Numbered from the stretch's first letter, positions 24,750-37,621 are shown. The stretch: DNA of 64,000 bases from Odobenus rosmarus divergens (GCF_000321225.1 NW_004450396.1:3375466-3439465), one strand, 5' to 3'. Made by a program: numbers and translations. The notes: generated by a model not told the origin, from the sequence alone.

Positions 24750-26921
24750 GATGACCAACTGTATGTCAGGCATAACCTAGCCATTCCCGACACCTTTCCT
24801 TATGGAGTTTGAGTTATGGCTGAGGGAATAAATTTATTTATTAAGGGCATAAATTATTTATTTAATAAAATGAATAAGTGAATTATAATATGTAAGGCAG
24901 TAAATGAAGCAGAGAGGATTGATCAGGATCACTGGAGGTGGGAAGGCTCTACTGTAATTTTATGAGAAAGGAAGGCCTCCCTGAGAAGGCAGGCAGCTTT
25001 ACAGTAAAGACTTCAGAGGTGCTAAGGCTTTAAGACATCAAAGTGAGCTATCAAACAGGCACCTGGACCATCAGGTCTGAATTTCAGAGGAAAGATTCAA
25101 GCTGCAAACATGAATTGGAGACTGGAAACAAACAACCATCTTCCCCTGAAGTCTTCTGGGGGAAAAGACCCAATGACTTGCCTGGAGCTAGGAGTTAAGC
25201 TCATATTTCTGTAAGGTAAGGGGCTTTGATTATTAGAATCTATTATATTTCACTTAAACTTACCGAAACCTGTGATTTAGTCAAGTCTTCTAAGAGCAGG
25301 TATGTGTTTTGTGCCTTAACACATTCCAGGAGGGCAAGGTTTGGGTAGGGGTGCTATTTCCTTAGGAAGCCCCAGGGTTCCGAATAACCTTCAAGAAATT
25401 AACCCATTCTGAGTCTTAGGGACACGGGAACGTGATATTCTTTCTCTCTCTCTCCAGAGAATGCGGCGAGGGAAATTTAGAAATATTCCATTTTTCCAGA
25501 AGCACCAGGGAGAAAGGTGTTACGAAAACAGGTACAGTGATCCGTTTTGTGGGACTGTTGCTGTCATTCACGACCTGCTATAGCTCTTGAAATGCTTTAT
25601 CTCCTTTGGCTGGGTCCTTATTCTGACTTCACCATGTCCCCTCCCCGCTACTCCTTTAAGCATTTTGTTGGCTTTGTAGCCTCCCAGGTTGTTTTTACAG
25701 GCCCGATTCAGGACTCGGCTTAGGATGTTTACTCGATCTACAGAGAGTGGCTGGGTGGTGAGTGATCATGAGGGGCTCTCCCTCAGGCCTCGGCGTCAGG
25801 CAAGGTGCCCTCCAAAATCGCTGAGGGGAGCCCCACTGCCTCTGCCCCTCAGGGGGTTGGCGCTCCAACTGGCCTATTGTGTCCCCTCAGGCTCAGCCGG
25901 GGTAAGTAGCTGCCAGTGAGTGGCTCTGGGAGCTCCTCAGAGACCAGTCACAATGGCTCTGGGAAGGCAGCGGCAGCTGCGTGTGTGAGACAAGTGAATG
26001 CCCGGATGTGAGGCGCAGCCCGGGCTCCTCCGCCACCTGGGCCCTGGTTTTATCCCGAGCTACGCAGCAACCGTTGGGGGAGAGCCTTGTCAACAGACAT
26101 AGGCCAGGGTGAGACGTCCTCCTTACCCTGAACAAAGCCAGAATTCCCTCAACTGCCTCAGACTTTTTTTCCGAAGCAATTATCTCTCGAGACATCGGGG
26201 TGAAAGAGTAAGGCCCTGCCATTTAACCGTACAGCTACTCTTACTGAACAGGGTTTACATAAGATCTTAATCCAATTTCTTTGTTAAATCCAGTCTGCCC
26301 TGGTTTTATTAATTTCTTTACTTGAAGGAAAAAAAAAAAAGGTATCCCAAAGCAATAATCCCTCACACTAGAAAATTGCCAGATGTGATTAAAGAGATTA
26401 TTAGCAGCTTCTAGGGATTTTCCATTTGTGGTTTTTTCCCTATTATGTAATAGTAAACAGATATTACTCTTAATTTAAAATGGTTTAGCTGATTATGATA
26501 TCAACCGATGCAGAAAACCTATAGGGTGTTCAAGTACTTCTTTGTGAACTCACAATGATGCTTATCTCATCACTCCTTCTATTTTCTGGGAGTGAAGAGC
26601 TGTGCTTTCCTTAAAATCCAAGTGACCTTGACATTGGACACAACTCTGCAATTTCCAGGGGGGGCGTGTGTTTTTATTAGAGAAAACTGACTTTGTTTCT
26701 GTGATGCCACAATTACTTTCAATTTGGATACAATCAATCGAGTTTTCTATTGGGAATTATTTGGATAATTCAATTGGTTATAAAAAGGGACCTCCACACC
26801 TCCTTTTCCAGAAGGTGCCTGCCCGTGGGCTGGTTATGGCATTAATGTAAGTCAGGAGAAGACTCTTGGAAGCAAATCCCTCTTACATTGTTGCCTGAGG
26901 GGGCTTCACAGCTTGGCTCTT
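24750..26921. other. Intron 1 unique sequence around the CpG-enriched island
   Basis: Contains the island at 25450-26230. To its right, 26240-26870 is A/T-rich and repeat-free with TAATTTAAAA- and GATTATGATATC-like motifs; it could be conserved regulatory DNA but that cannot be judged here. Confidence 0.4.
25450..26230. promoter_or_regulatory. CpG-enriched unique island inside intron 1, candidate enhancer or alternative promoter
   Basis: About 25 CpG dinucleotides lie in roughly 800 bp, far above the flanking intron, in sequence that is not SINE or any repeat I recognise. It includes CCTCGGCGTCAGG, GCAGCCCGGGCTCC and a GACGTC palindrome at about 26114. No recognisable exon is present. Function is inference from composition only. 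Confidence 0.35.
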
Positions 26922-26936
26922 AAAATATAACAATGA

Positions 26937-27122
26937 GGGCGCCTGGGTGGCTCAGTTGTTAAGCGTCTGCCTTCGGCTCAGGTCATGATCCCAGGGTCCT
27001 GGGATCGAGCCCCGCATCGGGCTCTCTGCTGCTTGGGAGCCTGCTTCTCCCTCTCCCACTCCCCCTGCTTGTGTTCCCTCTCTCGCTGTGTCTCTCTCTG
27101 TCAAATAAATAAATAAAATCTT
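26937..27122 (+). repeat. Can-SINE followed by a TA microsatellite
   Basis: This is a near-consensus copy (GATCCCAGGGTCCTGGGATC, CTCCCACTCCCCCTGCTTG, AAATAAATAAAATC). The target duplication AAAATATAACAATGAG at 26922-26937 has a diverged partner at about 27159-27174, so the TA tract grew within the SINE tail. Confidence 0.94.
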
Positions 27123-27147
27123 TATATATATATATATATATATATAG
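27123..27147 (+). repeat. (TA)n microsatellite
   Basis: About 12 TA units at the tail of the Can-SINE ending near 27122. Confidence 0.95.
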
Positions 27148-27296
27148 GTTTCTTTAAAAAATATATAACAGTGATATAATAAAAGGTCAGTGGTAGTAAT
27201 CTGATTTATTCACCCTAGCTATATGGGTCATCAGTTTTCTTTCCTTTGAATACCAGTAGTGTTTATTATTTCCTTACATGAAACCTTAGAACTTTT

Positions 27297-27497
27297 TTTT
27301 AAAGATTTTATTTGAGAGAGAGAGAGAGAACAGGGGAGAGAGTGGGAGAGAGAATGGGGGGGGCAGAGGGAGAGGGAGAAGCAGACTCCCTGCTGAGCAG
27401 GGAGCCTGATGTGGGGCTCGATCCCAGGACCCCAGGATCATGACCATGACCTGAGCAGAAGGTAGACGCTTAACCGAGTGAGCCACCCAGGCGCCCC
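27297..27497 (-). repeat. Can-SINE
   Basis: The target duplication AAACCTTRGAACTTTT is at 27281-27296 and 27498-27513. The copy forms an inverted pair with the element ending near 27122. Confidence 0.95.
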
Positions 27498-27513
27498 AAA
27501 CCTTGGAACTTTT

Positions 27514-29149
27514 ATGCTCACTGGTTGTTTATTATGCTCATGTCATCTTTCCAACTGGACCATAAGGGTGAGAACAGCTTCTTAGGCTTTTTTTAATTCT
27601 CCAGAGGCTGGCATATGGTCTTACAAATAATAGGCAATAAAAATAGGAATTGCTTGATTATTTTTGACAACCATATTCATTTATAGTTCTTAACGTGCTT
27701 TGCTACCATCCTCCATCAAGGTGATAAATACGCTCTATGTAACTGTTTCCCTCACACAGCAGTACCTCCCCAGGCTGGGGGCCCTGAGAAGACTGAGTGG
27801 CTTTTGGAATTCCCCATTCTCCCGTGCCATTTGCCCTTGGGATTTCCCAGTCCTGTCCTCTCAGCATTGACCAACGTACTTACATCCTGTTCTAGATTCT
27901 CAGTGTCTAACCTGGTGTTTCCCCAGGCCGAGTCTGGGGGAGGGTGGCCAGGGGGACTGGAGAAGAGGAAGGAAAGAGAGGACACACATAGCTCCACCCT
28001 CCTCCATGACGCTGCTCAAGTGGGCAGCACCCAGGGCTCCCTCTCCTCATACAGCTGCCAGCCGGCCCCCCTCCGACCCCAGCAAGTTCTCGGGGAATTC
28101 AACACCAAACAAGGCCCTTGCCCTATACTTCCAGCTCCACAGATATAAAATCCCCTTCCTCTTCCTCCCCACTGAGGCACTCCTCAGACCCTACCCCATC
28201 AAGTTTTAAATAGAAAAAACTCAGGAATTCAGTGACAGAAAGCTTCCTTTTGAAATAGAAGTAAAATTTTTCTCAGTCCTTAAGATCTTAAGATACAGGG
28301 CTGATCCTTTTGATTTGAATTGGTCTTCTCTGGATTTAGAATATTAAAAGAAAAAGAAGAAGAAGAAGAAAAAAGAAGAAGCAGGAAAAAGTTATTTCAG
28401 GTAGTAAACCTAAGGGACGGTTTGTGTTATTTCCCTTGCAAATGAAAATTGAGGCTTGGAATGCGGTGATGCTAGGCTGACCCCTGGGGAAGAACCAGCT
28501 GTCTGTCCACAGCTCATTCACCAGAGCTCTGGAAACTTGCCCTCCTGGTTCCTCCAAGAAATCCCCTTTTCTAATATTTTTTTTACCTCTCCCTCCCTTG
28601 GCCACTGTCTCTTAGCACATTCAACACGTTCTTACAACATCTCTAAAAAAGCTAGCAAACTAAACACAGAACACCCCCCCTTTTTACCCACAGACTTCCT
28701 TGTTCCAGAAACTCTCTCACCACCACCTGAACTCCTTTCCTTCTTAGCCACACTTTGTGAAGAAAGCCACCTCACATTAGTCCTCAGCCCATTGCAGCGT
28801 ATTCGGTAAACAATATTTATGGACCACCTAATATTTGCAGGGACTAAAGTGAAGAACATGACAAAGAGACTCATCCCACTGAAACAAGTTTTCAACAAGA
28901 CGCCAATAAACCTCATTGCCAGATCCAATGGACACTTTTCAGGACCTCCCTGGCTTGCCTACCGTGCAGCATTTAAAGGTTTCAACACCAGCTCAGCTAT
29001 CTGCTGGGCATTCTGCTGGGTGGTGGGGACACAAAGAAACGCAGTTGCTTGCATGATCTTTGAGCGAGGGTGCCGGCATTTCAGAGACTTACCCAAGAGC
29101 CTGTGGTTTATCATAATGTAGTAAGTGCATAATGTAGCAAACAATTGAA
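27514..29149. other. Intron 1 sequence without recognised elements
   Basis: The part at 27750-28200 is C-rich and gives overlapping chance frames on both strands; no protein family is recognised. Confidence 0.45.
28347..28383 (+). repeat. (AAG)n simple repeat
   Basis: AAAAAGAAGAAGAAGAAG followed by AAAAAAGAAGAAGC, purine-only over about 35 nt. Confidence 0.85.
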
Positions 29150-29305
29150 AGCATGAGCTTTAGAACAACACTGGTTGGCTGAAAACACCACAACTATTGC
29201 TGCACCTTCCCAGAGCAATACTACCTACCTCATCAGGGTTTTGTGAAGACGAAATGAAATGATACAAGTAAGCCCAGTCCCTGGCACTGGGTGAATATTT
29301 GGTTA
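29150..29305 (+). repeat. MIR relic
   Basis: CTACCTCATCAGGGTTTTGTG and CCCTGGCACTGGGTGAATA are the MIR 3' half. Confidence 0.55.
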
Positions 29306-29364
29306 ATATTTGCTATATGCTCCATGTAATGAGAGAGCTTTATACAAAATGCCATGTGAGAAAA

Positions 29365-29770
29365 AGATGGGGGGGTATTTGGCCCAGTTGGGAGAAATCA
29401 AGGAAAGCTGTCTGGAGGAAGTAAAGTTAAACTGAGTCTTGAAGGTTGAGTTCAAGGAAGCCAGGTGAATTAAAATGGAAAAGCTATTTCCAGCAGAGAA
29501 GATGACAGAAGCCAAAATATAGAGGCAAGGATCTGCATGGGATGTGTAGAAAATAAGCCCAAAGAGGAGAGGCAGGAACTGAAGCTGGTCAGAAAGATTG
29601 AGGCATGGAGCAATAAGTGGTCCCTGAAGTGTTGTAAGCAGGAGAGTGGGATTGTCAGATGTGTCTTCAATTCAGTGTGAAGGATGGATATAAGATGGTC
29701 AAGAACACAAGTAACTAGATGAGTCAGGAATTGGTTACAAAAGAAATGATGAAGGCCAAGCCAGAATAGT
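29365..29770 (+). repeat. Old interspersed repeat, L2-like, family not named
   Basis: GTCTGGAGGAAGTAAAG with ACTGAGTCTTGAAGG is a commonly repeated mammalian block. Parts of the same family appear at 47925-48130 and 49620-49960. Confidence 0.35.
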
Positions 29771-30549
29771 AGCAGTGCAAATGAAGAGGAGAGATGAATC
29801 ATCAGATTTATCTATCATTAATTCTCAAGTCTATATCCTTTTTCTGAATTCCGAAAGCCATCTCCTAAATGGCCTTGCCCCTTAAATCTGTTCTTACTGG
29901 AACCACAGCATCTTTCTAAAGGCAAAAGTTGATCTCGTCTCTGCTTTAAATTGTTCAGTGATTCCCCATCGCCAGCAGCAGTGACTTTCAAACCTGTTTG
30001 GTCAAGACTGATGTACCATAAGAAATCTCTGTACTCATATACATTTATAATAAATATAGAGATATATGCAACTGAGACAACTGGTACCACCCCCAAATTT
30101 ACCCTTTTTGCAGGAAATGCACTCACATTTTCTCTTCTAGTCTAGTCCTTCAAAATATTGATTACAACCCACTGAGTTGATTTCATGACCCACTAATAAG
30201 TACCACACAAATGGAAGAACATCTAAATGGTAAAATCTACATTCCTTGGCCTTGGATACCAAGTCCCCTAGGGTCTGAATTATCTCCCATTGTGTCCTCC
30301 GTGCATCCAGACCTTCCACCATATTGTTTGATTTGTGGTTGTCTTCAAGACTGCTCTCCTAAGTCTGATTGTATACAGATTCTTTCCTCTGACTCACCTT
30401 CTCCATCTGGGTAGTCCTGCTAAGAGTCACATACTTGGGACACTCTCCCATTGTCTGACTTCTCACTGCTTCTTGATCCATTTTGGTATTTATTTGTTTA
30501 AATGGGAAGACACACACTTTTACTTTGCTTTACTTATCTTTTTCCCCTA

Positions 30550-30790
30550 TTAGAATGTGTGTTTCACAATGACCAACACATTATTTTCTCTCCTATATTC
30601 ATTAGTAGGACATTCATAAAGTTTATTTTGTGTGTTCCCTCTTCCTAGACTATCCCCTCCGCACTTCCTATCTGTCTTCACTCTGAGTTGAAGCTCCCAT
30701 GGAAAGAGGCTCACTATTATATCCCCAGAGTTTAGCACAGCTCTCAGCCTATAGTAAGTGATGAAGAAATATCTGTTGATTGGTTTAAAG
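30550..30790 (+). repeat. L2-type LINE 3' relic
   Basis: TTATATCCCCAGAGTTTAGC and AGCCTATAGTAAGTGATGAAG are the diverged end of L2. Confidence 0.5.
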
Positions 30791-31499
30791 CCAGGTACTA
30801 TTCAAGGCACAGGAAATAAAAAATAAGAATCAACCAGGGAATCAACAGTTGTAAAACAGTGTTAAAGCTAGTGTGAGTTCATCATTGGAACAAGCAAGGT
30901 AAAACTGTGATGGGGATGGGTTTGGGATAGAAAGAACAGCGGCTTATAAAAGGCAGTTAAAATTTTTAAATTTTATTTTTAAGCTCTGGGTGACCTGGAT
31001 AAGGGCCAGGGAAGGCTGAATGGAGCATGAAAAGAGTCAGGGCTCAGAGGTCTGGGTTCGGGTAGGATGAAAAGGAGGTCACTGGGCAGACCCAGGAGGG
31101 GGCACTGGGAGGGGGTTATCCCCACGTATAATACAGAGTGGAAGCACCATTCTGCATCCCTGTTGGAGCTCTATGGTGTTGTCCTTCAAAGACCCTCTCT
31201 TTCCTTTCTTCCATTCTCCCCACTCCATCCCCCTCAATCTAATCTAGAGGTTTATTATTTCATACAGCTCTTAGACTCCTTCATACTCTGGGTATATTAT
31301 GAATTTAACATATTTTTATGGTTAAGTGTAGGGTCAGGTGTGGCACATGAAGGGTTATTAAACAGCAAGTATAATATTGTTTTCATGTTATTCTGAGGTT
31401 GAGCAGTCAGTTTACAAGTGATTTGGATTTCCCCAGAATTTACCAAACAGAAATACATTTAATATATAAAAATGATTTTCTATAGGAATGAAAAATGAA

Positions 31500-31615
31500 T
31501 TAGATTAAGAGAATTGGATTCTAGTTCTTGCTTTGTGACTACCTTGAGGAAGTTACCAAACCACTGAACTTCACTGCCTTCAGCTGTAAAATGCAGGCTG
31601 GGAGCAGGAAACTTT
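31500..31615 (+). repeat. MIR relic
   Basis: GAATTGGATTCTAGTTCTTG, GTGACTACCTTGAGGAAG and GCTGTAAAATGCAGG follow the MIR centre. Confidence 0.45.
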
Positions 31616-32645
31616 ACAGTCCTTTCTAACCATGTCACAGGTTCAAGGCTATTTACTCACTGGAGTTCCGCTAACGTGATACGGAGCCCCTGATGCTATG
31701 GTGTGCAGCACTCAGCAGGTTTGTTGAATGAACAAATGATCAAGTAACATTGCTTTACCCACGACATTTTCTTCCTCCTTGGCATTCCTATCACTTTCTA
31801 CTGTAACTTTGTATCCCCTCCATTAGAGAAACTGAAAAAAACCCATAAGGTTTTTAAAATAACCTTACAGTCTTAAGGGCAGTTGCTAGAAAATCCATTT
31901 AAATTGCAATAATAAAGACTGAATCAAGCCTCATTATTTGAACTGTGTACATTACTTAATTAAATTTGAAGTGCTAAATGAGAAGAGAGATGGTTCACAA
32001 CATCCAAAATGGGGACTCATTATTACTCCCTGCTCTTTCTGTTCCTTTGCTGAGTCCCCTTATAAGAGAAGCTCAGGGCACACTCAGTTTCTTTTTTATG
32101 CAAAAACAATTTTCCTCTAAATGATGCTTATGCTGTCTTGGTAATGGTTTCTATTTTAGTATTCTATTTTTTTCTCACTTCATGTTTTATAAAGAAAATG
32201 GTAAGATTCCATTGTTCTCTGAAAACAAGAAGAGAGCCAGCTAATAAATGGATATTTACTAAGGACCTACTATGTCCAAAAATTGTGTGAGGTTCTGAAA
32301 AAGTGGAGAATGAATTGCAGATGTTTGACGATCCTATGGAAATTGATAAAACTCGGAAACTTACTGTGACCTCAGGACAACTGAGAGAGAAAAAAATCAT
32401 TGTGAATATGAGTCCGTGTAAGTGGAGAAGGAAAAAAAGATATTTTTCAAGACAGATGCATTTTTGTGGCATGTAAATAATAATAGTAATAATAAGACTA
32501 ATGATAGAGCTAAAGGGTCAGAATCAAAGAAAAATCCCAGCAACATTGTCCCCAGTGATCCCACCCTCTCTTGAAATGGTGTCATCTGTTGATGGATATC
32601 AATACTGAGCAGTGTGAGCTGACTTGTTAAAGAAAAAAAAAAATG

Positions 32646-32830
32646 GAGGGATGCCTGAATGGCTCAGTAGGCTGCCTTAGGCTCAGGTCATGATCCCAGG
32701 GTCCTGGGATTGAGCCTCGCACTGGGCTCCCTGCTGGGCGGAGAGCCTGCTTCTCCCTCTCCCTCTGCTGCTCCCCCTGCTTGTGCTCTCTCTCTCTCTC
32801 AAATAAATAAAATCTTGGGGAAAAAAAAGA
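32646..32830 (+). repeat. Can-SINE with deletion in the head
   Basis: GGCTCAGTAGGCTGCCTTAG shows that the TTAAGCGTC part of the head is missing. The body and AAATAAATAAAATC tail are intact. Confidence 0.93.
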
Positions 32831-33776
32831 AATGTAATGTATAATCCAGAAATATGCACTTAATGCATTGCATTACTATGGTCCTCATTAAACCCCAAAA
32901 GGAAAGAGAAAACCCTCAGCTTTGTAGGGAGGGCTTCATATATGGCATTTTACATGTTCATAAACAACATTTACATGGTTGATAGAAACTTCTGATCATC
33001 GTGCTGTGCCAGTCTTTTACTATAAAACCAATATTCAAGCAAGTCAGGTATTGAGGTTATATACTATCTCTCCACCTCTACTTTATTTGGGAACTAATCA
33101 TTTCAAAGATTATGATTTGGGGGAACTGCCAAGGACAGTTTATGGATGTCTGAACAGGACAGATTTGTGATTCAGGCAGTCAGTGATAAAATCCCATGGC
33201 CCTGGCCATGGTGGTTGGTCCAAGGGTTGGCATGTGACCCAAACAGAGCCAATCAGAATCCTCCTCCACAATAATTTTTTTCATACTGAAGCTAGGAGGT
33301 AGAATTTTCTCTTTCCTTTTGGATTGCAAGCTCTAGGGATGCTACCTGAGGAAGTACCAGCAGCACATCTCTTGTCGGATGGAGAGAACAGCCTGAGATG
33401 ATAGTCTACCTGGTGACAGGTGGAGACACATCACACCCATATTCCAGCAAGTGTACATTTTTTAATGCAGACCACAGTGGAGTTAGACACAAGGAATGAA
33501 ATTACACAGAAAGAGAAAGTTGCTTTTAGGTAGATATAATAATTCAAAATATTTCACAAGCTGAATAGCCAGGGCAGATGCTGGTTGTAGGACCCAGGCA
33601 GCTCCCGTAGGGCCCCTACTTTCCCAAGCTTCACCTTTTTGCTGGCTGGATTGTGGGGAGTGCTGGAAGAGTCCTGGGCCCGGAGGGAATAGCTGGGTTG
33701 GTTGGACGGAGGGGACACCCAGAGGGCACCGGACAGTGACTATTTACGAACCCTTATAGAAACATTTCAATATTTC

Positions 33777-33950
33777 CGGATGCCTGGGTGGCTCAGTCGG
33801 TTAAGCGTCTGCTTCTGCTCAGGTCATGATCCCAGGGTCCTGGGATCGAGTCCCACATCGGGGACCCTTGCTGAGCAAGCTTCTCCCTCTGCCTGCCTCT
33901 GTCTCTCTCTCTCTCTGATAAATAAATAAAATCTTAAAAAAAGAAGAAAA
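33777..33950 (+). repeat. Can-SINE, shortened CT-rich body
   Basis: The 18-bp target duplication GARACATTTCAAWATTTC is at 33759-33776 and 33951-33968. The CT-rich body is shorter than in the neighbours. Confidence 0.95.
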
Positions 33951-34300
33951 GAGACATTTCAAAATTTCAAAATCAGTATGGCTTACTGTGCATTCCAACT
34001 GAATGTCAGCCCTGGTTTGGGAAAAGAGGAGATGGTATTGGGGCTGCTTTTTGTGGAAATGGCAGAGTAGACTGTGAGATAGATTGCACATGGCTATAAA
34101 AACTGTCGAATTGCTTGAACTCAAACTGTTCTTACAGTTTTGGATCCTGTGGTCTCCATTTACATCTTAAATTGATGACCAAGATTTCATTTCTTTCCAC
34201 AATCCAGCTGTCCCCAAGCACTCTATCAAGTGCCAGTGCGTATAAAAAAAATCATTTGTCCATGTCCAGGGTGAAATAAAAGAAGCAGCTACATTTCATT

Positions 34301-34324
34301 AAAAAACAACAACAACAACAAAAA
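34301..34324 (+). repeat. (AAC)n microsatellite
   Basis: About six AAC units. Confidence 0.85.
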
Positions 34325-34669
34325 CAGGGTAAATGTTCTGAGCATAAGGGAAACAAATCTGAACTAATCAAAAAATAGGGAAGAATTTTCCAAAAACATG
34401 GAATAAAATTTCTTGAAGGGGTGTTAGTGGGTACTTTGGCTAATAAATCCACTAAAACAAAACAAAAACAGAGTATTAATGACAATGAGGGATTTGAACT
34501 CCAGGTCTGTCTCTCTCTAGTGAACCAAATATTAAGGAAATGCTGTTGATTGAAAGAAGAACTGGTCAACAGACAACTGGCTCACCAGTACATTTTCTCA
34601 CCCCATAGGGAACATTTTTTGGAGCCCAAGAGTCCCAGTCCAAGTGGTCATTAAACACTAGTACAAAGC

Positions 34670-35045
34670 CTACTCATTTCCTTTCTTTCTTTTGTCCCTT
34701 TCCAATCCACCCTATACTTTGCTGCTCCATCCATTTTCCCCAAACCAGGTTTTGATTGTTACTTCCTTGCTTAGTACCCTCAATGGCTCGTTTCAATTGT
34801 CTACTGAATATGGGCCAAGCCCCTTTGTGTAGCATTTCCCCTGGACACTCCACACGCTCTGGCCCTAGCATAATTTATATTCCTATTCTCCACAACTCAC
34901 CTACCTTTGTGACAGATGCCAGCCAAAACAGATTATTTGGTTTTTTTCCTAACAAATCCTATGTCTTCTGTCTTTTGAGCTTCATGTGTTCTGGTCAACA
35001 GAGATGCATTTTATTCCTTTGTTCATCTCAGTTTTGAGGCCAAAT
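34670..35045 (+). repeat. L2-type LINE relic
   Basis: TTAGTACCCTCAATGGCTCG and CTCTGGCCCTAGCATAATTT follow the L2 order. Confidence 0.45.
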
Positions 35046-35544
35046 CTTACCCAAATTTGAAATCTTGGCTCTAAAAATGTCTTCACAAATGCTCATTATA
35101 ACTCCATGAAGTATCTTGCTCCTTGAACCCTCATTCAACTTCAAACTTCTCATGTGAATCTATCATGTTATATAGCACCATGATTCATGCACTCTTTAAT
35201 GACTCTGGCCAGTATTTATTTTCATGGATAATTACCATGAGGTATATTCCCCTCCTGGGGTCATGGGAAATACAGAAGAATTTTTTTTTTTTTTTTGCCA
35301 TAATGTCATGCTAGAAGGATTAGGAGAAAATAACTCACAACGCATACATGAAATAGGAAGTCTTCATCTATACCCTGAGAATTCCCTTTGGGGTTCAGTC
35401 GTAAAACTAATTCCTTTGCCACCACTGCTGCTATTCCTTTTTCTCAGGGAGGGTATGAGACCTCAAGGGCTGCAGTAAAATTCCTAACATGTCCTTTGAC
35501 CAACGCTTTCCATTGCACTTACTTGCTTTTGACAATTATTTGAC

Positions 35545-36170
35545 TTGGGCGGTGGCCAATGATTCACTTATAATTTCATCTCCAGGTGCTTCTTGCCTTT
35601 CCATCCATTGGTACAAATTTTGCCTCTCTGATTATATCAGGCTTTAGTATTCTCACTTGTCACCCTTCTTGAAAAATCACTGGTCTCCTTATAGCTGTTG
35701 CCTGCTTAGTCACTTTCCCCTGAAAACACACAAAGGCCAGCATGAGAATGTTTGGGGGTAGGAGTTCTTGGACCATTTCACTGGGAACCCTCAACTTGAC
35801 TTTTCATCACATTCCTGTTTTGGGTGAAAAGTTTCTTCCAATTTCAATCTTCCAAGTGGCCTTTCCCTGTAGAAAGATGTCTCTATCCTATAAAGTATAG
35901 TTCCTATTACCATTTCATTACCTGTATCTTATTCATGACTATCTTGAGGGCCCATAGAAATTCCTAAGTATTTGTTGAATGAATAGATGGGTAAAGAAAT
36001 GGAGAGATGTCTTATAGTGGTGATTCAGCTTCTTAAATTGTGCCCCTTACTAGACTATAAATGCTTTATAGATAAAGATTTCACTTTGGGCATCTTTGTG
36101 TCACTTATCACCCCAAGCAATGTCTTGCATGGATCAAGGTCAGCAAAGAATTTGTTGTATTAGTAGCTAA
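35545..36170 (+). repeat. L2-type LINE relic, discontinuous
   Basis: The piece TTTCATTACCTGTATCTTATTC and the end CTAGACTATAAATGCTTTATAG...CAATGTCTTGC look like L2; the middle is poorly matched. Confidence 0.35.
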
Positions 36171-36354
36171 GTGTGCACCTGTCACTCTGTGGGGTCCGAA
36201 TGAACTAGCAGAGCCAATCTTTGGAGATTTCACAGCTCCATTTTCTGTTCCAGTTTCCTCGAATCTAGATCATACCACATTTTTTAGGCCCTGATCCAGT
36301 GTTTTCATCTACCTACTTATTCATAGTTTTAGCTTTTGTCCACTTCAGTGTTTA

Positions 36355-36545
36355 TCTCAGTATTGTAGTATTGTTAGAAGATGTGATTTCAAGTGTTGTT
36401 TCTACTACTTATTAGATGAGTGACTTTGGGCAACTAACTTAATCCCTGAGTATTTTCTCATCCATTGAGAAGTAATGATCCTACCTATCGAACAAGTGGT
36501 GAGGATTGGAAGATGAGTCGCTGGTAGTAACAGGAAGGCATGTGA
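36355..36545 (+). repeat. MIR relic
   Basis: TGAGTGACTTTGGGCAACTAAC followed by a TTAATCCCTGAG block is MIR core. Confidence 0.55.
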
Positions 36546-36576
36546 GCTCTAAGTATGTAAAATGAATATACCTGTA

Positions 36577-37039
36577 CAGGTACACCTCAGAGATTTTGTG
36601 GGTTCAGCTCTACACCGTGGCAATAAAGGACATGTCGCAATAAAGTGAATCAAATGAATTTTTTTGGTTGACTAACGCATATAAAAGTTATGTTTACCCT
36701 ACACTATAGCCCAAGTATAAAGCAGCATTAGGTCTAAAAAATGTATACCTTTTTAAAAGGATACCTTATTGCTAAAACATGCTAACCATTATCTGAGCTT
36801 TCAGTCAGTTGTAATCACTGATCACAGATCACCGTAATAAGTATAATGATAATGAAGAAGATTGAAGTGTTGTGAGAATTACCAAAATGTGACACAGAGA
36901 CACAAAATGAGTAAATGCTATTGGAAAGTGGTGCTGAAAGACTTGCTCAACAAAGAGCTGCCACCCCACTTCAATTTGTAAAAAATGAGGTATCTGAGAA
37001 GTGCAACACAACAGAGCATAATAAAATGAGGAATGCCTG
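36577..37039 (+). mobile_element. Tigger1-like DNA transposon relic, internally deleted
   Basis: Terminal inverted repeats begin CAGGTACACCTC and end GAGGAATGCCTG, next to TA. Inside are GCATATAAAAGTTATGTTTA, TTGCTAAAACATGCTAACC and ACCAAAATGTGACACAGAGA, which are Tigger1 (TcMar) end sequences. The transposase region is missing. Confidence 0.85.
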
Positions 37040-37621
37040 TTATAAGGGTAATTAACTTTGTAATTATTCAGTTTCCTTTCCAAAAATGAAATTGGCTATC
37101 GGAAGAGACAAGAAGCTTTTAGTCACTAGGGTTACTTCAGAGAAAGTTGTAGGCACTTGGCAAGTATAGGCAGAGGGAAGTCAAGATCTTTAGGATCTTT
37201 TTCAGTTCTGACATACTATAATCCCACATATAACTTGTACACATGCTAATAAAGTTTAACTATGTACTTGACCTTTTTTACACTTGAGCTACGACAGGTC
37301 AACTCACTAATTATTTTCCTCCTGATTGTGGAATAAGAGACACTAGCTTGTAAGCAGTTCAAGTAGGAAAAGCCCCAGGGATTTTAGTTTACTGTAAGCC
37401 TTATAGGAATAGTCTAATTTGGTTTTTTTTTCTGGACTACTTAAATGAGCCTCTATCATTAGAAACTTTGAGGCCAGAACAAGAGAGGTAATACACTGTC
37501 TTTTGTCTTGTTAAATCAAACCTGGAGTACTAGTTCTAGACTTGTTCTTTTGATTTTAACAGGGGTATTGACAAACTAGGGAACACCCAAATAAAAGCAG
37601 ATAGAACGGGGAAAGAGATTA

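Larger units (their letters stand above)
30800..33758. other. Intron 1 sequence, mostly unrecognised
   Basis: Apart from the MIR at 31500 and the SINE at 32646, the block 33130-33470 (CATGTGACCCAAACAGAGCC, CAATCAGAATCC) resembles an ancient repeat that I cannot name. Confidence 0.4.

Noticed and set aside
27752..28209. Frames of 67 to 114 codons on both strands in a C-rich stretch
   Set aside because: Low-complexity Pro/Ser/Leu content and no family recognised.
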